Positions 1 to 9,518 of a DNA stretch of 64,000 bases are shown here, piece after piece. The first letter of the stretch is position 1. The number at the start of each line of letters is the position of its first letter. The stretch comes from Clostridium sp. AF27-2AA (GTDB taxonomy: Bacteria; Bacillota; Clostridia; Lachnospirales; Lachnospiraceae). The notes below the pieces were generated by a model. It saw only the letters and a list, made by a program, of their open reading frames with translations. It was not told where the DNA came from and did not search any database. The DNA is taken from assembly GCF_003478505.1 (NCBI RefSeq), contig NZ_QUFI01000014.1, positions 21,233-85,232 of the forward strand. Reading direction: 5' to 3'. The position numbers and the translations under genes were made by a program.

Positions 1-171
1 GTATTTGGTCTGAACATGTCCTCTGGTATCCTCAAAGACAATGATTGAATTGTGTCGGCAATAAGGGCACCTGACAGTCCTGGGCTTTTGCGAAGCAATC
101 GCATCTTTCGCCCGGATGATTTTAATCTGCATTTCCGCAGATGGTTCCGATACTCTGATATTCCCGCTCAT
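1..171 (-). pseudogene. Degraded copy of zinc-ribbon protein gene (partial)
   Basis: This is a second copy of the zinc-ribbon gene at 26470-26730, almost identical over its first 57 codons. It runs off the left edge of the window. It keeps the first cysteine pair (CPYC), but the first cysteine of the second pair reads Tyr (codon TAC at 1-3, where the intact copy has TGT), so a zinc ligand is lost. It starts at ATG 171 after GGAGGTGTGGCC. Sequence upstream of it follows the paralogous region only to position 232 and then jumps into an immA fragment. I infer a non-functional remnant of an ICE control region. Confidence 0.6.
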
Positions 172-230
172 GGCCACACCTCCAATGGATCACGATATTC
201 ATAATCCTTTTTCCGGTTCAGATAGCCCAG

Positions 231-637
231 TTTGCGAAAATTTTGGTTCCCTGAAGGGAATGTACCGGGTGATTAAGCGAAATCGCTTTATTTTCCTGAA
301 TAACAGTCTGGATGAAAATATGCTGCGCATCGTGTGCGCACATGAATTAGGTCATGACCAGCTTCACCGGAATATGGCGAAAACCACCCCGATTCATGAG
401 TTCATGCTCTATGACATGAAATCCAAACCGGAATATGAAGCCAACATCGTAGCAGCGGAAATCCTGATGGACAGCGATGAAGTCCTTCGCTACATCTATG
501 AATATGGATACACAGCCGAGCAGATCGCCAGTGCGATGTCCACCGACATCAATCTGGTTGCGCTGAAGGTAGCACACCTGGCTACACTTGGATATAATCT
601 GCACGCGTTGGAACATAAGAGCAATTTTTTGAAATAA
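231..637 (+). pseudogene. 5'-truncated ImmA/IrrE-family metallopeptidase
   Basis: This frame encodes the C-terminal 133 or so residues of the ImmA-like peptidase at 29696-30208. The zinc-binding HELGH motif is present at 337-351. The first 35 codons are missing and replaced by sequence antisense to a different gene, so the open frame that starts at 116 has a meaningless N-terminus and no ribosome site. The sequence is otherwise well preserved, which suggests a recent deletion. The intact paralogue probably cleaves the XRE repressor of the element; this copy has no repressor partner nearby. Confidence 0.8.
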
Positions 638-646
638 CGTACCTTC

Positions 647-673
647 GAGGAGCCTGGACCGGCTCCTCTTTTT
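647..673 (+). terminator. Intrinsic terminator after the immA fragment
   Basis: The stem GAGGAGCC / GGCTCCTC has a 6-base loop and is followed by five T. The same hairpin, with one stem mismatch, follows the intact immA at 30218-30245. Confidence 0.8.
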
Positions 674-707
674 GTTGCAGATTGTGCAGATGCCGTCTGC
701 AGAATTA

Positions 708-899
708 TCAGCCTAACATCTGCATGTGATAGAGCTTCACTTTTTCCTCGAACGGTAGTCCCGGATCAATGCCGACTTCTTCCCACATCACACCATACGG
801 TGCGCCGCCATCTGTATATCCGGCGATAAAAGCAAAATGACCATCGCAGTCCTCATACAGTTCTGCCAGCCGTTCCCGTTCTTTCGCTTCCCGCTCCAT
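708..899 (-). CDS. Small acidic hypothetical protein (63 aa)
   Basis: The product is a small protein with an N-terminal charged helix (MEREAKERERLAELYEDC) and a glycine-rich core (AGYTDGGAPYG). From memory, proteins of this kind are common beside Y-family polymerase or control genes of Clostridia mobile elements; function is unknown. It starts at ATG 899. Homology to the right-hand control region ends within its last five codons, and the stub at 30282-30299 shows that the same gene was interrupted there. It could be the last gene of the defense operon to its right or an ICE backbone gene; I favour the latter because the stub shares its position relative to immA. Confidence 0.6.
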   Translation of the reverse strand: MEREAKERERLAELYEDCDGHFAFIAGYTDGGAPYGVMWEEVGIDPGLPFEEKVKLYHMQMLG

Positions 900-982
900 T
901 CCCCGCTATTTTATGTGTGGTTTTGTGCAATAACCTGTTGCACAAAGTTTTCCCTCAGATACCGCTACGCACTGCATTGATA

Positions 983-1159
983 TCAGAAATCATCGAGCGC
1001 AGCATCTATCTCTTCCGTTCCGAACAAACCTTTCACCTGAATTCTGAAATCTGGCTTGTTGTTAGTCAGTCCCTGAAGCAGCTTCACGTTTTTATAGCGA
1101 GGAAGCAGAATCTGGCAGATTGCAGCAATGTCCCGTCCAAGAACCGTCGATTGTGCCAT
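983..1159 (-). CDS. 58-residue protein downstream of res
   Basis: The reading frame starts at ATG 1159 after a strong AGGAG site, 19 bases beyond the stop of the type III res gene, and ends with TGA at 983. The protein begins MAQSTVLGRDIAAICQILLP and ends in an acidic tail (IDAALDDF). I recognise no family. Spacing and ribosome site argue that it is translated and is the last gene of the type III operon. It might be a small partner or an inhibitor of the complex; nothing in the sequence proves either. Confidence 0.65.
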   Translation of the reverse strand: MAQSTVLGRDIAAICQILLPRYKNVKLLQGLTNNKPDFRIQVKGLFGTEEIDAALDDF

Positions 1160-1178
1160 ATTCTTCTCCTATCACACG

Positions 1179-4100
1179 TTATTGCAGCACCTTATTCATC
1201 AACTCCTGATAGCTGTCTACATGGTCATATGTCACAAGACCATCCGACAGTTTTGCGAAGAGCTTCTTGGCGCAGTCGATCTTGGACTTCTCGATTGGGC
1301 GTAGGTTCAGGCTCTCCATCGTACCTTTTGTTTCTGCTACAAAATAGATGTGCTTTACCCTACCCTCATGGAACACGATTGCCCAGTCCGGGGAGTAGTG
1401 TCCTACCGGAGTCGGAATAAAGAAGCCTTTCGGCAGCTTTGCATAGATAAAGACCTCTTCCGCACCATCCAGATTCTCCGCAAACTTACGCTCCACGCTC
1501 TTTTCTGCCGTGCCATCGGTGAAAACATAATCCTGAATCGCTTTTTGCGCCTTATAAGCCTTGTCCATCGTCAGAGCGTGCTTTTCTGCCGTGAAGATAC
1601 TGCTGTCGTAGCTGCCTTCAATGGTATCGTAGGTAATATGCTCCACGATCATCGTAGCTTTCTGTTCTTTGATCAGACGAATTGTCTTGGTAATAAACTC
1701 TTCCGGGTTGTTCTGATACATGGCAAAGGTAGTCGGCTTGATACCCTGCAAAATGCGGGCTGTTGTGCGGCGGGTCAATGTTGTGCCCTCTGCGATTTTT
1801 CCGATCAGGTCATATGCCACCTGGCTGGTATGCGCATTTTTCAATACAGCTGTCTTGCTTTTTGCGCCATAAAAGCTGCTGCCCTCACGTATCATGTCAG
1901 CATTCAAGGTGTCTTTCTGCCCGGCATAGGTAACGGTATATTGCAGGCGGCTGACATATAGTTCGCTGTCGATGTGCGCAATCGACTTCCGAATCAGCTC
2001 TGCAGAATCAAAATCCACCGTATAGGCGTATTTGTGGTTGATGGTCTGCCAGAGCTTCTGGAATTCTGCTTTTTCAAATCGGTCGTTCAGAGGATTTTCC
2101 AGTACTTTCGGCTTGTTGCCATCCTCGAACATGGATTTGAGCACACTATCGTCATAAATCGCCTGAACCAGCGAATGCACGCCCTCTTCGATAGGTTTCA
2201 GTGTCTCCGGCACAGGCGCAAGCGTTCCGGCCTGCACATCGTCCCGGTAGTCCTGTGTGACGTTATCCTGCTCATCTACATAGTTGTTGCGAACAAGATA
2301 CTGATAGATAGCCCGTGCCTGACGGTCATCCACTTTGATTGTTTTGCCATCGAGCTTGATAGCCTTTCCAACAAAGTAGTCGATGTCTGCCTTGCGTGGG
2401 CGGTCATACAGCACAGCTTCGGTCTGCTTTTGCAGCCCGTCCACAAATCCGGCGTAGCTCTCGCTTGCAATAACGGTCAGGACGTTGATATCCTGAACCT
2501 TCTCCCCCAGAACCTCGGCATCCATGCGGTTTCCGTCCTTATTTACGCACAGACGCAGACCACGGCCTACTTCCTGCCGCTTCTGCGTGGTGCTGTCGCT
2601 GTGTTTTAACGTGCAGATCTGGAACACATTCGGGTTATCCCAGCCCTCACGCAGAGCGGAATGGGAGAAGATAAACCGAGTTGGCTCTTCAAAGGACAGC
2701 AGTCGCTCCTTATTTTTCAGAATCAGATCGTAGGCCGAAATGTCATCGGACATATCCGTGCCACGCTTAACCGAACTGTTGACGCTGCGCCCTTTCTTAT
2801 CAATGCTGAAATAGCCCTTATGCACATCATGTACATCGGTGGCATCCAGATAGGCAGTATACTCCGGCTCAAGAATAGAACGATATTCGTTCATTACAGC
2901 CATGTATTCCTGCTCAAAAATCTTACCATACTCGCCCAGAAGCTCATTTCCGTCTTCATCGTACTGACGGTATTTAGCCACTTCATCAATGAAGAACAGG
3001 GAAAGGGTCTTGATACCCATTTTGAACAGCTCCTGTTCTTTTTCAAAGTGGGAAATGATCGTCTCCCGAATCTGTACCCGGCGCATATCATCCTCAGAGA
3101 CATCGCCGGTTACGTCACCTTTGCGAATGGTATCGCCATTGGTAAAGGTGACAACGCCAGTAATTGGGTCAATTTCAGAGATAACAAAGCCCTTATACTG
3201 CTCCATCTCGCCGGAGATATAGTAGAGATTGTCACTCACATCCAATGTACGGAATTCCCGCTTTGTGCCGCTCTGGTGTTTGACCTCCAACTCCACCTTT
3301 GCCCGTGGCGGATTCTTGGGGGAGATAATGATGCTTTCCAGATACAAATATTTGTCTGTACCACGCAGATTCTTGACCTCAAAACCCTTGACCTCAATCT
3401 TTTTAACCAGCCGCTTATTGTAAGCATCCAGCGCATCCAAAACGTAAATCAGATTGTGCTGCTTGGCGTGGGTAGCAGAGTAATTCAGTGTGAACAGAGG
3501 ATTGAATTTCTTCAACGCTTTCTGGGTAGCAGAATCCTCTTTACCCATCTTCTGCGGTTCATCCAGAATCAGAATCGGGCGGTTGGCTGCGATGACGTCA
3601 ATCGGGCGGCGGGAACCGAACTCGTCCCGCTTGGTGTAAATAATTCTCGCAGCGGCATCACCCTTGCGACCTTCCACGTTCTTGTCCTCGTTCATGGAGG
3701 CAGCAAAGGCCTGTGTATTGATAATCATGACGTTGATGCCGGAATTGCTGGAGAATGAGTCCAACTGGTTCAGGTTGCTGCTATTGTAGATAAAGAACCG
3801 TGCTTTTTTGCCGTAGCACTCCATGAAATGATCGGCAGTGATCTCAAAAGACTTCTTTACACCCTCACGGATGGCAATGCTCGGAACAACAACGATGAAT
3901 TTGCTCCAACCATATCGCTTGTTCAGCTCGAACATGGTCTTGATGTAAACATAGGTCTTGCCCGTACCGGTCTCCATCTCAATGTCCAGAGAGCATCTAC
4001 CCAGCGGGGCAACCAGCTTGTCTGACTGATGAATATTGCTTTCCGCCTGTAATGCACGGATATTCTGCACCAAATCCGCATCGGTTAATTGCAGCGCTTC

Positions 4101-4316
4101 ATTCTTGAACCCGGAATCGTTAATCAAATCCTGCAATTCCAACTGTGCTGCATCGTCGGCCATCGGCATAAGGCTCAACTGCTGGGGCTTTGCAGACAGA
4201 CTGCCCATATCACGCAGATAGGACACTCCTGCACTATAAGGCTGACCCTGAAAGACACGAGCCACAGCTTCCACGGCATCGGTCTGATACTGCTGAATTT
4301 TGAAACTAAACTTCAT
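1179..4316 (-). CDS. res: Type III restriction enzyme, Res subunit
   Basis: Res is the ATP-dependent translocase and nuclease subunit of a type III restriction-modification system. It works with Mod and cuts DNA when recognition sites are unmodified. The 1,045-residue protein has a Walker A motif (TGTGKT near residue 116), a DEP-type Walker B (LILDEPQK), superfamily 2 C-terminal motifs (RQEVGRGLRL) and a C-terminal PD-(D/E)xK nuclease (PDWAIV then ETKG near residues 973-996). The start ATG lies inside the end of the RhuM gene, an 11-base overlap that implies translational coupling. Length is normal for the family and no break is seen. Confidence 0.93.
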   Translation of the reverse strand: MKFSFKIQQYQTDAVEAVARVFQGQPYSAGVSYLRDMGSLSAKPQQLSLMPMADDAAQLELQDLINDSGFKNEALQLTDADLVQNIRALQAESNIHQSDKLVAPLGRCSLDIEMETGTGKTYVYIKTMFELNKRYGWSKFIVVVPSIAIREGVKKSFEITADHFMECYGKKARFFIYNSSNLNQLDSFSSNSGINVMIINTQAFAASMNEDKNVEGRKGDAAARIIYTKRDEFGSRRPIDVIAANRPILILDEPQKMGKEDSATQKALKKFNPLFTLNYSATHAKQHNLIYVLDALDAYNKRLVKKIEVKGFEVKNLRGTDKYLYLESIIISPKNPPRAKVELEVKHQSGTKREFRTLDVSDNLYYISGEMEQYKGFVISEIDPITGVVTFTNGDTIRKGDVTGDVSEDDMRRVQIRETIISHFEKEQELFKMGIKTLSLFFIDEVAKYRQYDEDGNELLGEYGKIFEQEYMAVMNEYRSILEPEYTAYLDATDVHDVHKGYFSIDKKGRSVNSSVKRGTDMSDDISAYDLILKNKERLLSFEEPTRFIFSHSALREGWDNPNVFQICTLKHSDSTTQKRQEVGRGLRLCVNKDGNRMDAEVLGEKVQDINVLTVIASESYAGFVDGLQKQTEAVLYDRPRKADIDYFVGKAIKLDGKTIKVDDRQARAIYQYLVRNNYVDEQDNVTQDYRDDVQAGTLAPVPETLKPIEEGVHSLVQAIYDDSVLKSMFEDGNKPKVLENPLNDRFEKAEFQKLWQTINHKYAYTVDFDSAELIRKSIAHIDSELYVSRLQYTVTYAGQKDTLNADMIREGSSFYGAKSKTAVLKNAHTSQVAYDLIGKIAEGTTLTRRTTARILQGIKPTTFAMYQNNPEEFITKTIRLIKEQKATMIVEHITYDTIEGSYDSSIFTAEKHALTMDKAYKAQKAIQDYVFTDGTAEKSVERKFAENLDGAEEVFIYAKLPKGFFIPTPVGHYSPDWAIVFHEGRVKHIYFVAETKGTMESLNLRPIEKSKIDCAKKLFAKLSDGLVTYDHVDSYQELMNKVLQ

Positions 4317-5352
4317 CTTTGTGGTTCACCTCCTGCTCCAGCATCAGGAAACGGTCAAAGTCGCTCTCATACAGACGATCCTGAATGATACGATATTTTT
4401 CATATTCCGTTTCCGCATGGAGTTTTGCCTGCTCTGCGCTGATTTTACCCGGCCCGGTTAGCAGCTCGTTGCCGTTGAACTCCAGAAAACCATCCAGCCG
4501 CTTTGCCCAATCTTCCATGCTCATTGGGATTTTGCGCTCGGCCTGCAACTCGGCATAATCCAGATAGAGCGACACAATGCGTTCCAGATAATTCATTTCT
4601 TCTTTGCTCAGATAGTTCTTAGCAATCGTCACATCTGCTTTCAGAATTTTCCCATCCGGAGCATTCTCCCATGTAGTCAGTCCCATGTGTTCCTTGTTGG
4701 CATCCGCCCGCTCCACGATCAGCTCCGCCGCCGTGTGACGGTGGACGGCATAGTGCATTTTGTTCTGTACCGTCTGGAAGAACAGACGGGTCGTCTTTGC
4801 GTTTTTGTCGTAGTCAAACGCAGTGGCGTACAAATCTGTCACTTTCTGATAGAATTTACGTTCAGACAGACGAATCTCCCGAATCTGCTGCAACTGCCGC
4901 TCAAAGTATTCGTCGGTGAACATATGGCCTTTTTTCAGCCGCTCCACATCCATCGTCCAGCCTTGAATAGTATGGTCTTTGACAATTTGTCCCGCCCATT
5001 TGCGGAACTGCACCGCCCGCTGATTATTCACCTTGAAGCCTACGGCAATAATTGCCTGCAAATTATAATGGTTTGTATTATAGTTTTTTCCGTCTGTGGC
5101 AGTTATTAAGTATTTCTTAACAACTGCTTCCTCCCGCAGCTCTCCATCCTCAAAAATCCGTTTCAGATGCTGATTGATCGCCGCAACCGAAACATCATAC
5201 AATGCCGCCATCATTTTTTGCGTCAGCCAGATATTCTCATCCTCGTAACGCATTTCAAAGCTGGCATCGCTCTCACCGGTAGAGGCAACAAAGGTCAGAT
5301 ATTCTGCTGCGGAGCTGCGAATGGCAAGTTCTTTTGTCTTCTTATCGTCCAT
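4306..5352 (-). CDS. rhuM: RhuM-family protein
   Basis: The 348-residue protein resembles the RhuM family: an N-terminal winged-helix-like region (LTQKMMAALYDVSVAAINQH), then conserved stretches such as NYNLQAI-like and AVQFRKWA, and a helical C-terminal half. RhuM was named for a Salmonella pathogenicity island gene, but in most bacteria these genes lie in or next to restriction-modification loci and their role is not established. Here it sits between mod (1-base gap) and res (11-base overlap), so it is certainly part of the operon. A DNA-binding or Fic/DOC-related regulatory role is inference only. Confidence 0.85.
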   Translation of the reverse strand: MDDKKTKELAIRSSAAEYLTFVASTGESDASFEMRYEDENIWLTQKMMAALYDVSVAAINQHLKRIFEDGELREEAVVKKYLITATDGKNYNTNHYNLQAIIAVGFKVNNQRAVQFRKWAGQIVKDHTIQGWTMDVERLKKGHMFTDEYFERQLQQIREIRLSERKFYQKVTDLYATAFDYDKNAKTTRLFFQTVQNKMHYAVHRHTAAELIVERADANKEHMGLTTWENAPDGKILKADVTIAKNYLSKEEMNYLERIVSLYLDYAELQAERKIPMSMEDWAKRLDGFLEFNGNELLTGPGKISAEQAKLHAETEYEKYRIIQDRLYESDFDRFLMLEQEVNHKDEV

Positions 5353-5353
5353 A

Positions 5354-7390
5354 TCACAGCACCTTCCTTACAGTATCAGGGCTATATGTCTCGAAAATCT
5401 GCTCGAAGTTTGTGGCTACGCTGTCGTTTGCCATACTGCTGTCACGGAACACGGCATAGTAAGGCTTCATCTGCGCAATGGCCTTGACGGTTTCCTCGGT
5501 CACATCATGGTCGAAGCAGGCCAGCAGGAACCCGTCTGCCACATTGAACACCTTTTTGCCTGCGATTTCTTTTACCTCAATGGAACTGGACAGCAACACG
5601 CCCAGATCCAGCATCACCTGGAACAGCAAGTCCTCCGGGGTACGGTCTTCCTTCACGTTGTCCACCAACGAGAACAGATCCTGCTGACCGATTTCATCCG
5701 GCGTGTAGTACACAGGCTTCATGTTGCTTTCGTCCAGACGCAGGCAGCGGAAGCCGATGTCCAAATCAGCCGGAGCCGTCAATCCGGCTTCTTCCTTGAT
5801 TTTCCGGCCAGCACGGCGGATACGCTCCTTGCCGATTTCGCAAAGTGTTGCATATTGCGGCGAATTGCTCTTTTCTGGAAGTTGGACAAGAATATACTTT
5901 CGATTCCCGTCATCTTCCATATTCTTTTTCATAACTGCATGCGCCGTCGTTGCAGACCCAGAAAAGAAATCCAAAACGTAAGAGTCTTTCTCTGTTGCAA
6001 TCGTCAAAATGCGTTCCAATAATCTAGTCGGCTTAGGCGTGTCAAAAGGTGCTGTTCCACCAAATAGTGATTTCACTTCTTTTTTTGCTTCATCGGTGTG
6101 TCCAACTTCACTATATGACCAAAAATTTGTAGGTAGTTTTCCTCCTACGCTATCCAAGTATGTTTTTCGACGTATCCCACCCAAACTGCCTTTAGTAAAA
6201 TAAAACCTTGGCCATGGACCTTTATCGTAAACTTTTCGGGCAAGTTTTTTTGATTTCTCAAACGGAAGTGCCAAAACGATACCCATTACGTCTGGTCTAA
6301 CTTGGTTTGCCGAAATCCCACACACGTTTGCACGTTTTTCTTCATCATTTAAGTTTTTTAATTCGTAAGGACACCATCCTTGCATTATTTTCAGCATTTC
6401 ATCTTGTTGATAACGCCAACAAGCTCTATCGCTCGGGTAAATCATCTCGCCTGTAAAGGGATGCTGTATAGCATAAACCATTCCTTGATGTGTCGCTGCC
6501 CCGGGTGCAAATGGATTATCACTTGTCCATGGAACAGAATCTCCATCTGGGGATTTATATTTTGAGTCCATTTCCTCTGTACGAGGCAACTTAGCAGGAT
6601 TCCATCCAGTTTGTTTACTATATGCTACTATATGCTCTACTTCATGCACAATGCCCTGAGAATCATTTCTTGTGGAGTAAGTCCGTTGCCAGGAAATATC
6701 TGCAATGAAATTACTTTCTCCAAAAACCTCTGCACAAATTTTAAGAAGATTCGCGCATTCATTATCATCTATACTAATAAAAATCGCGCCATCATCTGTC
6801 AGCAAATCCTTTGCCAACTTCAGCCGCGGATAAACCATATTGAGCCAATCGGTATGGAAACGGCCATTGCTCTCGGTGTTGGTCACAAGACGGTTGCCTT
6901 CTTCATCATACTGACCGCTATTATCCATATAGTCCGCCGCACTCTGGGCAAAATCATCCTCATAGACAAAATCGTTACCCGTATTATACGGCGGATCAAT
7001 GTAGATCATCTTGACCTTACCCAGATAGGTTTCCTGCAAGAGCTTCAGCACTTCCAGATTATCGCCCTCGATGTAGAGGTTCTCACTGTCAAAACCGCCG
7101 GGTATGCCATCTTTGCCCACACTGTCAGCTGCCACCGGACGCAGCGTTGCCGTAATGGGCGCATTGGCCGCCAACATCGCCTTTTTCTTATCCGGCCATG
7201 TAAACTGGTAGCGCTCTTCCCGGCCCTCCACGATGGAATCCGAAAGTTCCTGCCGCAGAACGTCAAAATCAATGGCGTGTTCTACCTTGCCGTCACGCAT
7301 TACTTCGGTGATGGCATTGGGGAACAGCTTGCCGATCAGTTCTATATTTCTCTCCACGCCGTCAAGGCTGTGCATTTTCAGTTTGTCCAT
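5354..7390 (-). CDS. mod: Type III DNA adenine methyltransferase, Mod subunit
   Basis: Mod recognises the target site and transfers a methyl group from S-adenosylmethionine to adenine N6; it also gives Res its specificity. The 678-residue protein has the catalytic DPPYNTG motif near residue 132 and, C-terminal to it, the SAM-binding FSGSATT motif. This is the beta-class order usual for type III Mod. The segment between them is the target recognition region. It starts at ATG 7390 after AAAGGAT. The gene lies 32 bases after herA and one base before rhuM. Base composition of the central target-recognition part (about 5.9-6.8 kb) is more AT-rich than the flanks, as expected for an exchanged specificity domain. 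Confidence 0.93.
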   Translation of the reverse strand: MDKLKMHSLDGVERNIELIGKLFPNAITEVMRDGKVEHAIDFDVLRQELSDSIVEGREERYQFTWPDKKKAMLAANAPITATLRPVAADSVGKDGIPGGFDSENLYIEGDNLEVLKLLQETYLGKVKMIYIDPPYNTGNDFVYEDDFAQSAADYMDNSGQYDEEGNRLVTNTESNGRFHTDWLNMVYPRLKLAKDLLTDDGAIFISIDDNECANLLKICAEVFGESNFIADISWQRTYSTRNDSQGIVHEVEHIVAYSKQTGWNPAKLPRTEEMDSKYKSPDGDSVPWTSDNPFAPGAATHQGMVYAIQHPFTGEMIYPSDRACWRYQQDEMLKIMQGWCPYELKNLNDEEKRANVCGISANQVRPDVMGIVLALPFEKSKKLARKVYDKGPWPRFYFTKGSLGGIRRKTYLDSVGGKLPTNFWSYSEVGHTDEAKKEVKSLFGGTAPFDTPKPTRLLERILTIATEKDSYVLDFFSGSATTAHAVMKKNMEDDGNRKYILVQLPEKSNSPQYATLCEIGKERIRRAGRKIKEEAGLTAPADLDIGFRCLRLDESNMKPVYYTPDEIGQQDLFSLVDNVKEDRTPEDLLFQVMLDLGVLLSSSIEVKEIAGKKVFNVADGFLLACFDHDVTEETVKAIAQMKPYYAVFRDSSMANDSVATNFEQIFETYSPDTVRKVL

Positions 7391-7422
7391 TATTGTTATC
7401 CTTTCTGGCTTTTCTAATAGAA

Positions 7423-9516
7423 TTAGCTTCTTTCCGTATTAGAATAATCCTGCCACTCCCTTGAAACTTCATCCCATTTAACCGTCTTATCGCTTTCAGT
7501 CCATGTGTTCCAGTATTCTGGATCATCCGACTTAGGACGAAAGTGTTCATTCAAATAATTCATTCGCACCATTACTGGCAGTTCTGATGCCCATCCAAGT
7601 AAGATTGCGTTTCTTGCTGGCAATGAAGGAAGCTCACGTAATATTCCACGCAGATTGTCTGGAACCAGCTTATTCACCAATTCCTGATCTCTGTCATTTG
7701 AAAGTCTATGCAAGAGGAAACTGTTACATTGAGAGATGACGGTTGGAGACAGCTCACTTGGGCGTTGGGAAGAAAGAACAAGTCCCAGTCCATACTTTCG
7801 TCCTTCTCTGGCAATTTTTTCAAACACCTTTGTACACATTGCTGTTGCATTTTCATTTTCAGTGTCAGCATTGTATCTCTTAATAAAAGTATGAGCTTCT
7901 TCCATTACCAATACTGTTGGAAGTGTCTCTCCATTATTTTGGCGTCGGTAGCGTTGTAATGCCTCCAGTGTCACTCTTGCCATAACCGAAGTTATAATAT
8001 GAGTCACTTCCGCCGGCAATAGTGACAGATCAACAATGGTTATCGAACCATTCTTATCATTTGAGGGACAAATATATTTATCTAGCCAATCATCCAACGA
8101 TACATCTTCATCTGGGCAGATAACCGGCTTAAGTTTTGCGTCAGCCAGTAGCGTTTTAATGCGCATAATCATGGTCTCAACATAGTCAGAGGTTCCCATC
8201 ATCTCCGCATTGGCTTCAATACTCCTCAGAAAGTCATCGCCTGTAAACGGACGAGGCACATCAGCATCAATCGGAAGAACATCATTATCTGTGCCACCAA
8301 ATACAGAATGCGCTGTCATAAGCTCTTGCTGTAATTGCTCCACTGTTGTGCGAGGATATTTAGGCCAATCTGGGTTATTTGATGTGTTGGAATTGAACAC
8401 GGCATCAAATGCTCTACTCACTTTATCTACACTGTTTGTTTCAACTTGAGTAAATGTGTTCTCATTTTTTATGCCGTCTTTCCATGTATGAAGTGATTCG
8501 GAATATCCTTTGCTCTTTCCACCACCCATCCACGGCGTTCCATTTGTTATTTCAAGTTGGTTTAGACTAATCAAGCTTCGGAGATACCGACGCATTTTTG
8601 TCTCAGGTTCAGTTTCTGTTTTTATGCTACCATCTCTAACGCATCTTAAGGCTTGCACCAAAGTGGGCTTTTGCGCTTTTCCACTGGCTTGTGTAAAGGC
8701 TACCCATTCTGCAGTATTCCACAGCCACAATGGTACGGTAAGCTGCTCGATACCCTGTTTCTCATTCTTCTCTGCCCCATATATGCGGACATCACCGAGT
8801 CCCGTAAATGATTTTGTATATTCTCCATTAGGATCAAGTATGATAAAACGAGTATTTGTTTCAACGTTTCCCTGGCCTTGTCCCTGCTTCTTTTTTCTTT
8901 CCGTTTTTGCCGATTCTACTGACCAACGAATCAAACCAGCAACAGAGCATGACTTTCCGCTTCCGGTATTACCAAGAACTGCAAGATGCCTGCCAAAAAG
9001 TCTATCTGGATCAACCGAAACAACTGCATTTCCAGCCAATGGACTGATTCCAATATTGACTCTCCGATTACTCCCGGATTCAACGATAGATTTTAGCTGC
9101 GTTTGCGTAGGAATGAGGACAGGATCTCCCACTGTTGGAAACACCTCAATTCCTCGAACAAAGTCATAACTGCACAGATTATCCTCACCTATATTTTCTT
9201 TCAAAACGCCAAGAGGAATTACACTCATCTTTCGCAAAGGATAGGGCAAATCCAAAATCCCAAAATCCTGCATACCACGCCTTTTAGGGAATTGAGAGCG
9301 TTCAATCGTAATCCATTCAATTTGGCATACAAGATATCCTCCTTCTCCGGCAATTAAGACATAGCTATTGATCCGTGGAAATGGACGTGGCACCCCAGAA
9401 TTCAAAGCAACATCACTTGGTGCATCCAGATCGAGTAAAACTTTAATTTCATCAGGAGAAACGAAATCGACGCTGCCAATCTGCAAAGATTCCGAGCTTG
9501 CGATAGGGGTATTCAT
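7423..9516 (-). CDS. herA: HerA-type ATPase (DUF87) of a SIR2-HerA defense pair
   Basis: The 697-residue protein is a HerA/FtsK-like hexameric ATPase. An N-terminal beta-barrel-like (HAS) domain precedes the Walker A motif GNTGSGKS near residue 182; Walker B is VLVMEEAH near 545, and an arginine-containing SSQRPSEL segment follows. HerA proteins paired with SIR2 are known anti-phage systems (SIR2-HerA, also called Nezha), in which the complex destroys NAD on phage sensing. The start ATG at 9516 comes two bases after the SIR2 stop, with an AAGGAG site. Its position inside a type III restriction operon is unusual. Confidence 0.9.
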   Translation of the reverse strand: MNTPIASSESLQIGSVDFVSPDEIKVLLDLDAPSDVALNSGVPRPFPRINSYVLIAGEGGYLVCQIEWITIERSQFPKRRGMQDFGILDLPYPLRKMSVIPLGVLKENIGEDNLCSYDFVRGIEVFPTVGDPVLIPTQTQLKSIVESGSNRRVNIGISPLAGNAVVSVDPDRLFGRHLAVLGNTGSGKSCSVAGLIRWSVESAKTERKKKQGQGQGNVETNTRFIILDPNGEYTKSFTGLGDVRIYGAEKNEKQGIEQLTVPLWLWNTAEWVAFTQASGKAQKPTLVQALRCVRDGSIKTETEPETKMRRYLRSLISLNQLEITNGTPWMGGGKSKGYSESLHTWKDGIKNENTFTQVETNSVDKVSRAFDAVFNSNTSNNPDWPKYPRTTVEQLQQELMTAHSVFGGTDNDVLPIDADVPRPFTGDDFLRSIEANAEMMGTSDYVETMIMRIKTLLADAKLKPVICPDEDVSLDDWLDKYICPSNDKNGSITIVDLSLLPAEVTHIITSVMARVTLEALQRYRRQNNGETLPTVLVMEEAHTFIKRYNADTENENATAMCTKVFEKIAREGRKYGLGLVLSSQRPSELSPTVISQCNSFLLHRLSNDRDQELVNKLVPDNLRGILRELPSLPARNAILLGWASELPVMVRMNYLNEHFRPKSDDPEYWNTWTESDKTVKWDEVSREWQDYSNTERS

Positions 9517-9518
9517 GA

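Larger units (their letters stand above)
1..725. repeat. Diverged, internally deleted copy of the 26.6-30.3 kb control region
   Basis: Positions 1-232 match about 26562-26791, and 231-725 match 29802-30299, nearly base for base. The roughly 3.0 kb lying between these two blocks in the right copy (immA-like gene, 84-residue gene, polY, repressor, start of immA) is missing. The junction at 231-232 shares two T residues with both sides, consistent with a microhomology deletion. Homology ends at 725 on the left and at 30299 on the right, inside the small gene at 708-899. Confidence 0.85.

Noticed and set aside
116..637. Apparent complete 173-residue peptidase gene
   Set aside because: The first 39 codons are antisense to the zinc-ribbon and adjacent gene copy and have no ribosome site; it is a chimera made by deletion.
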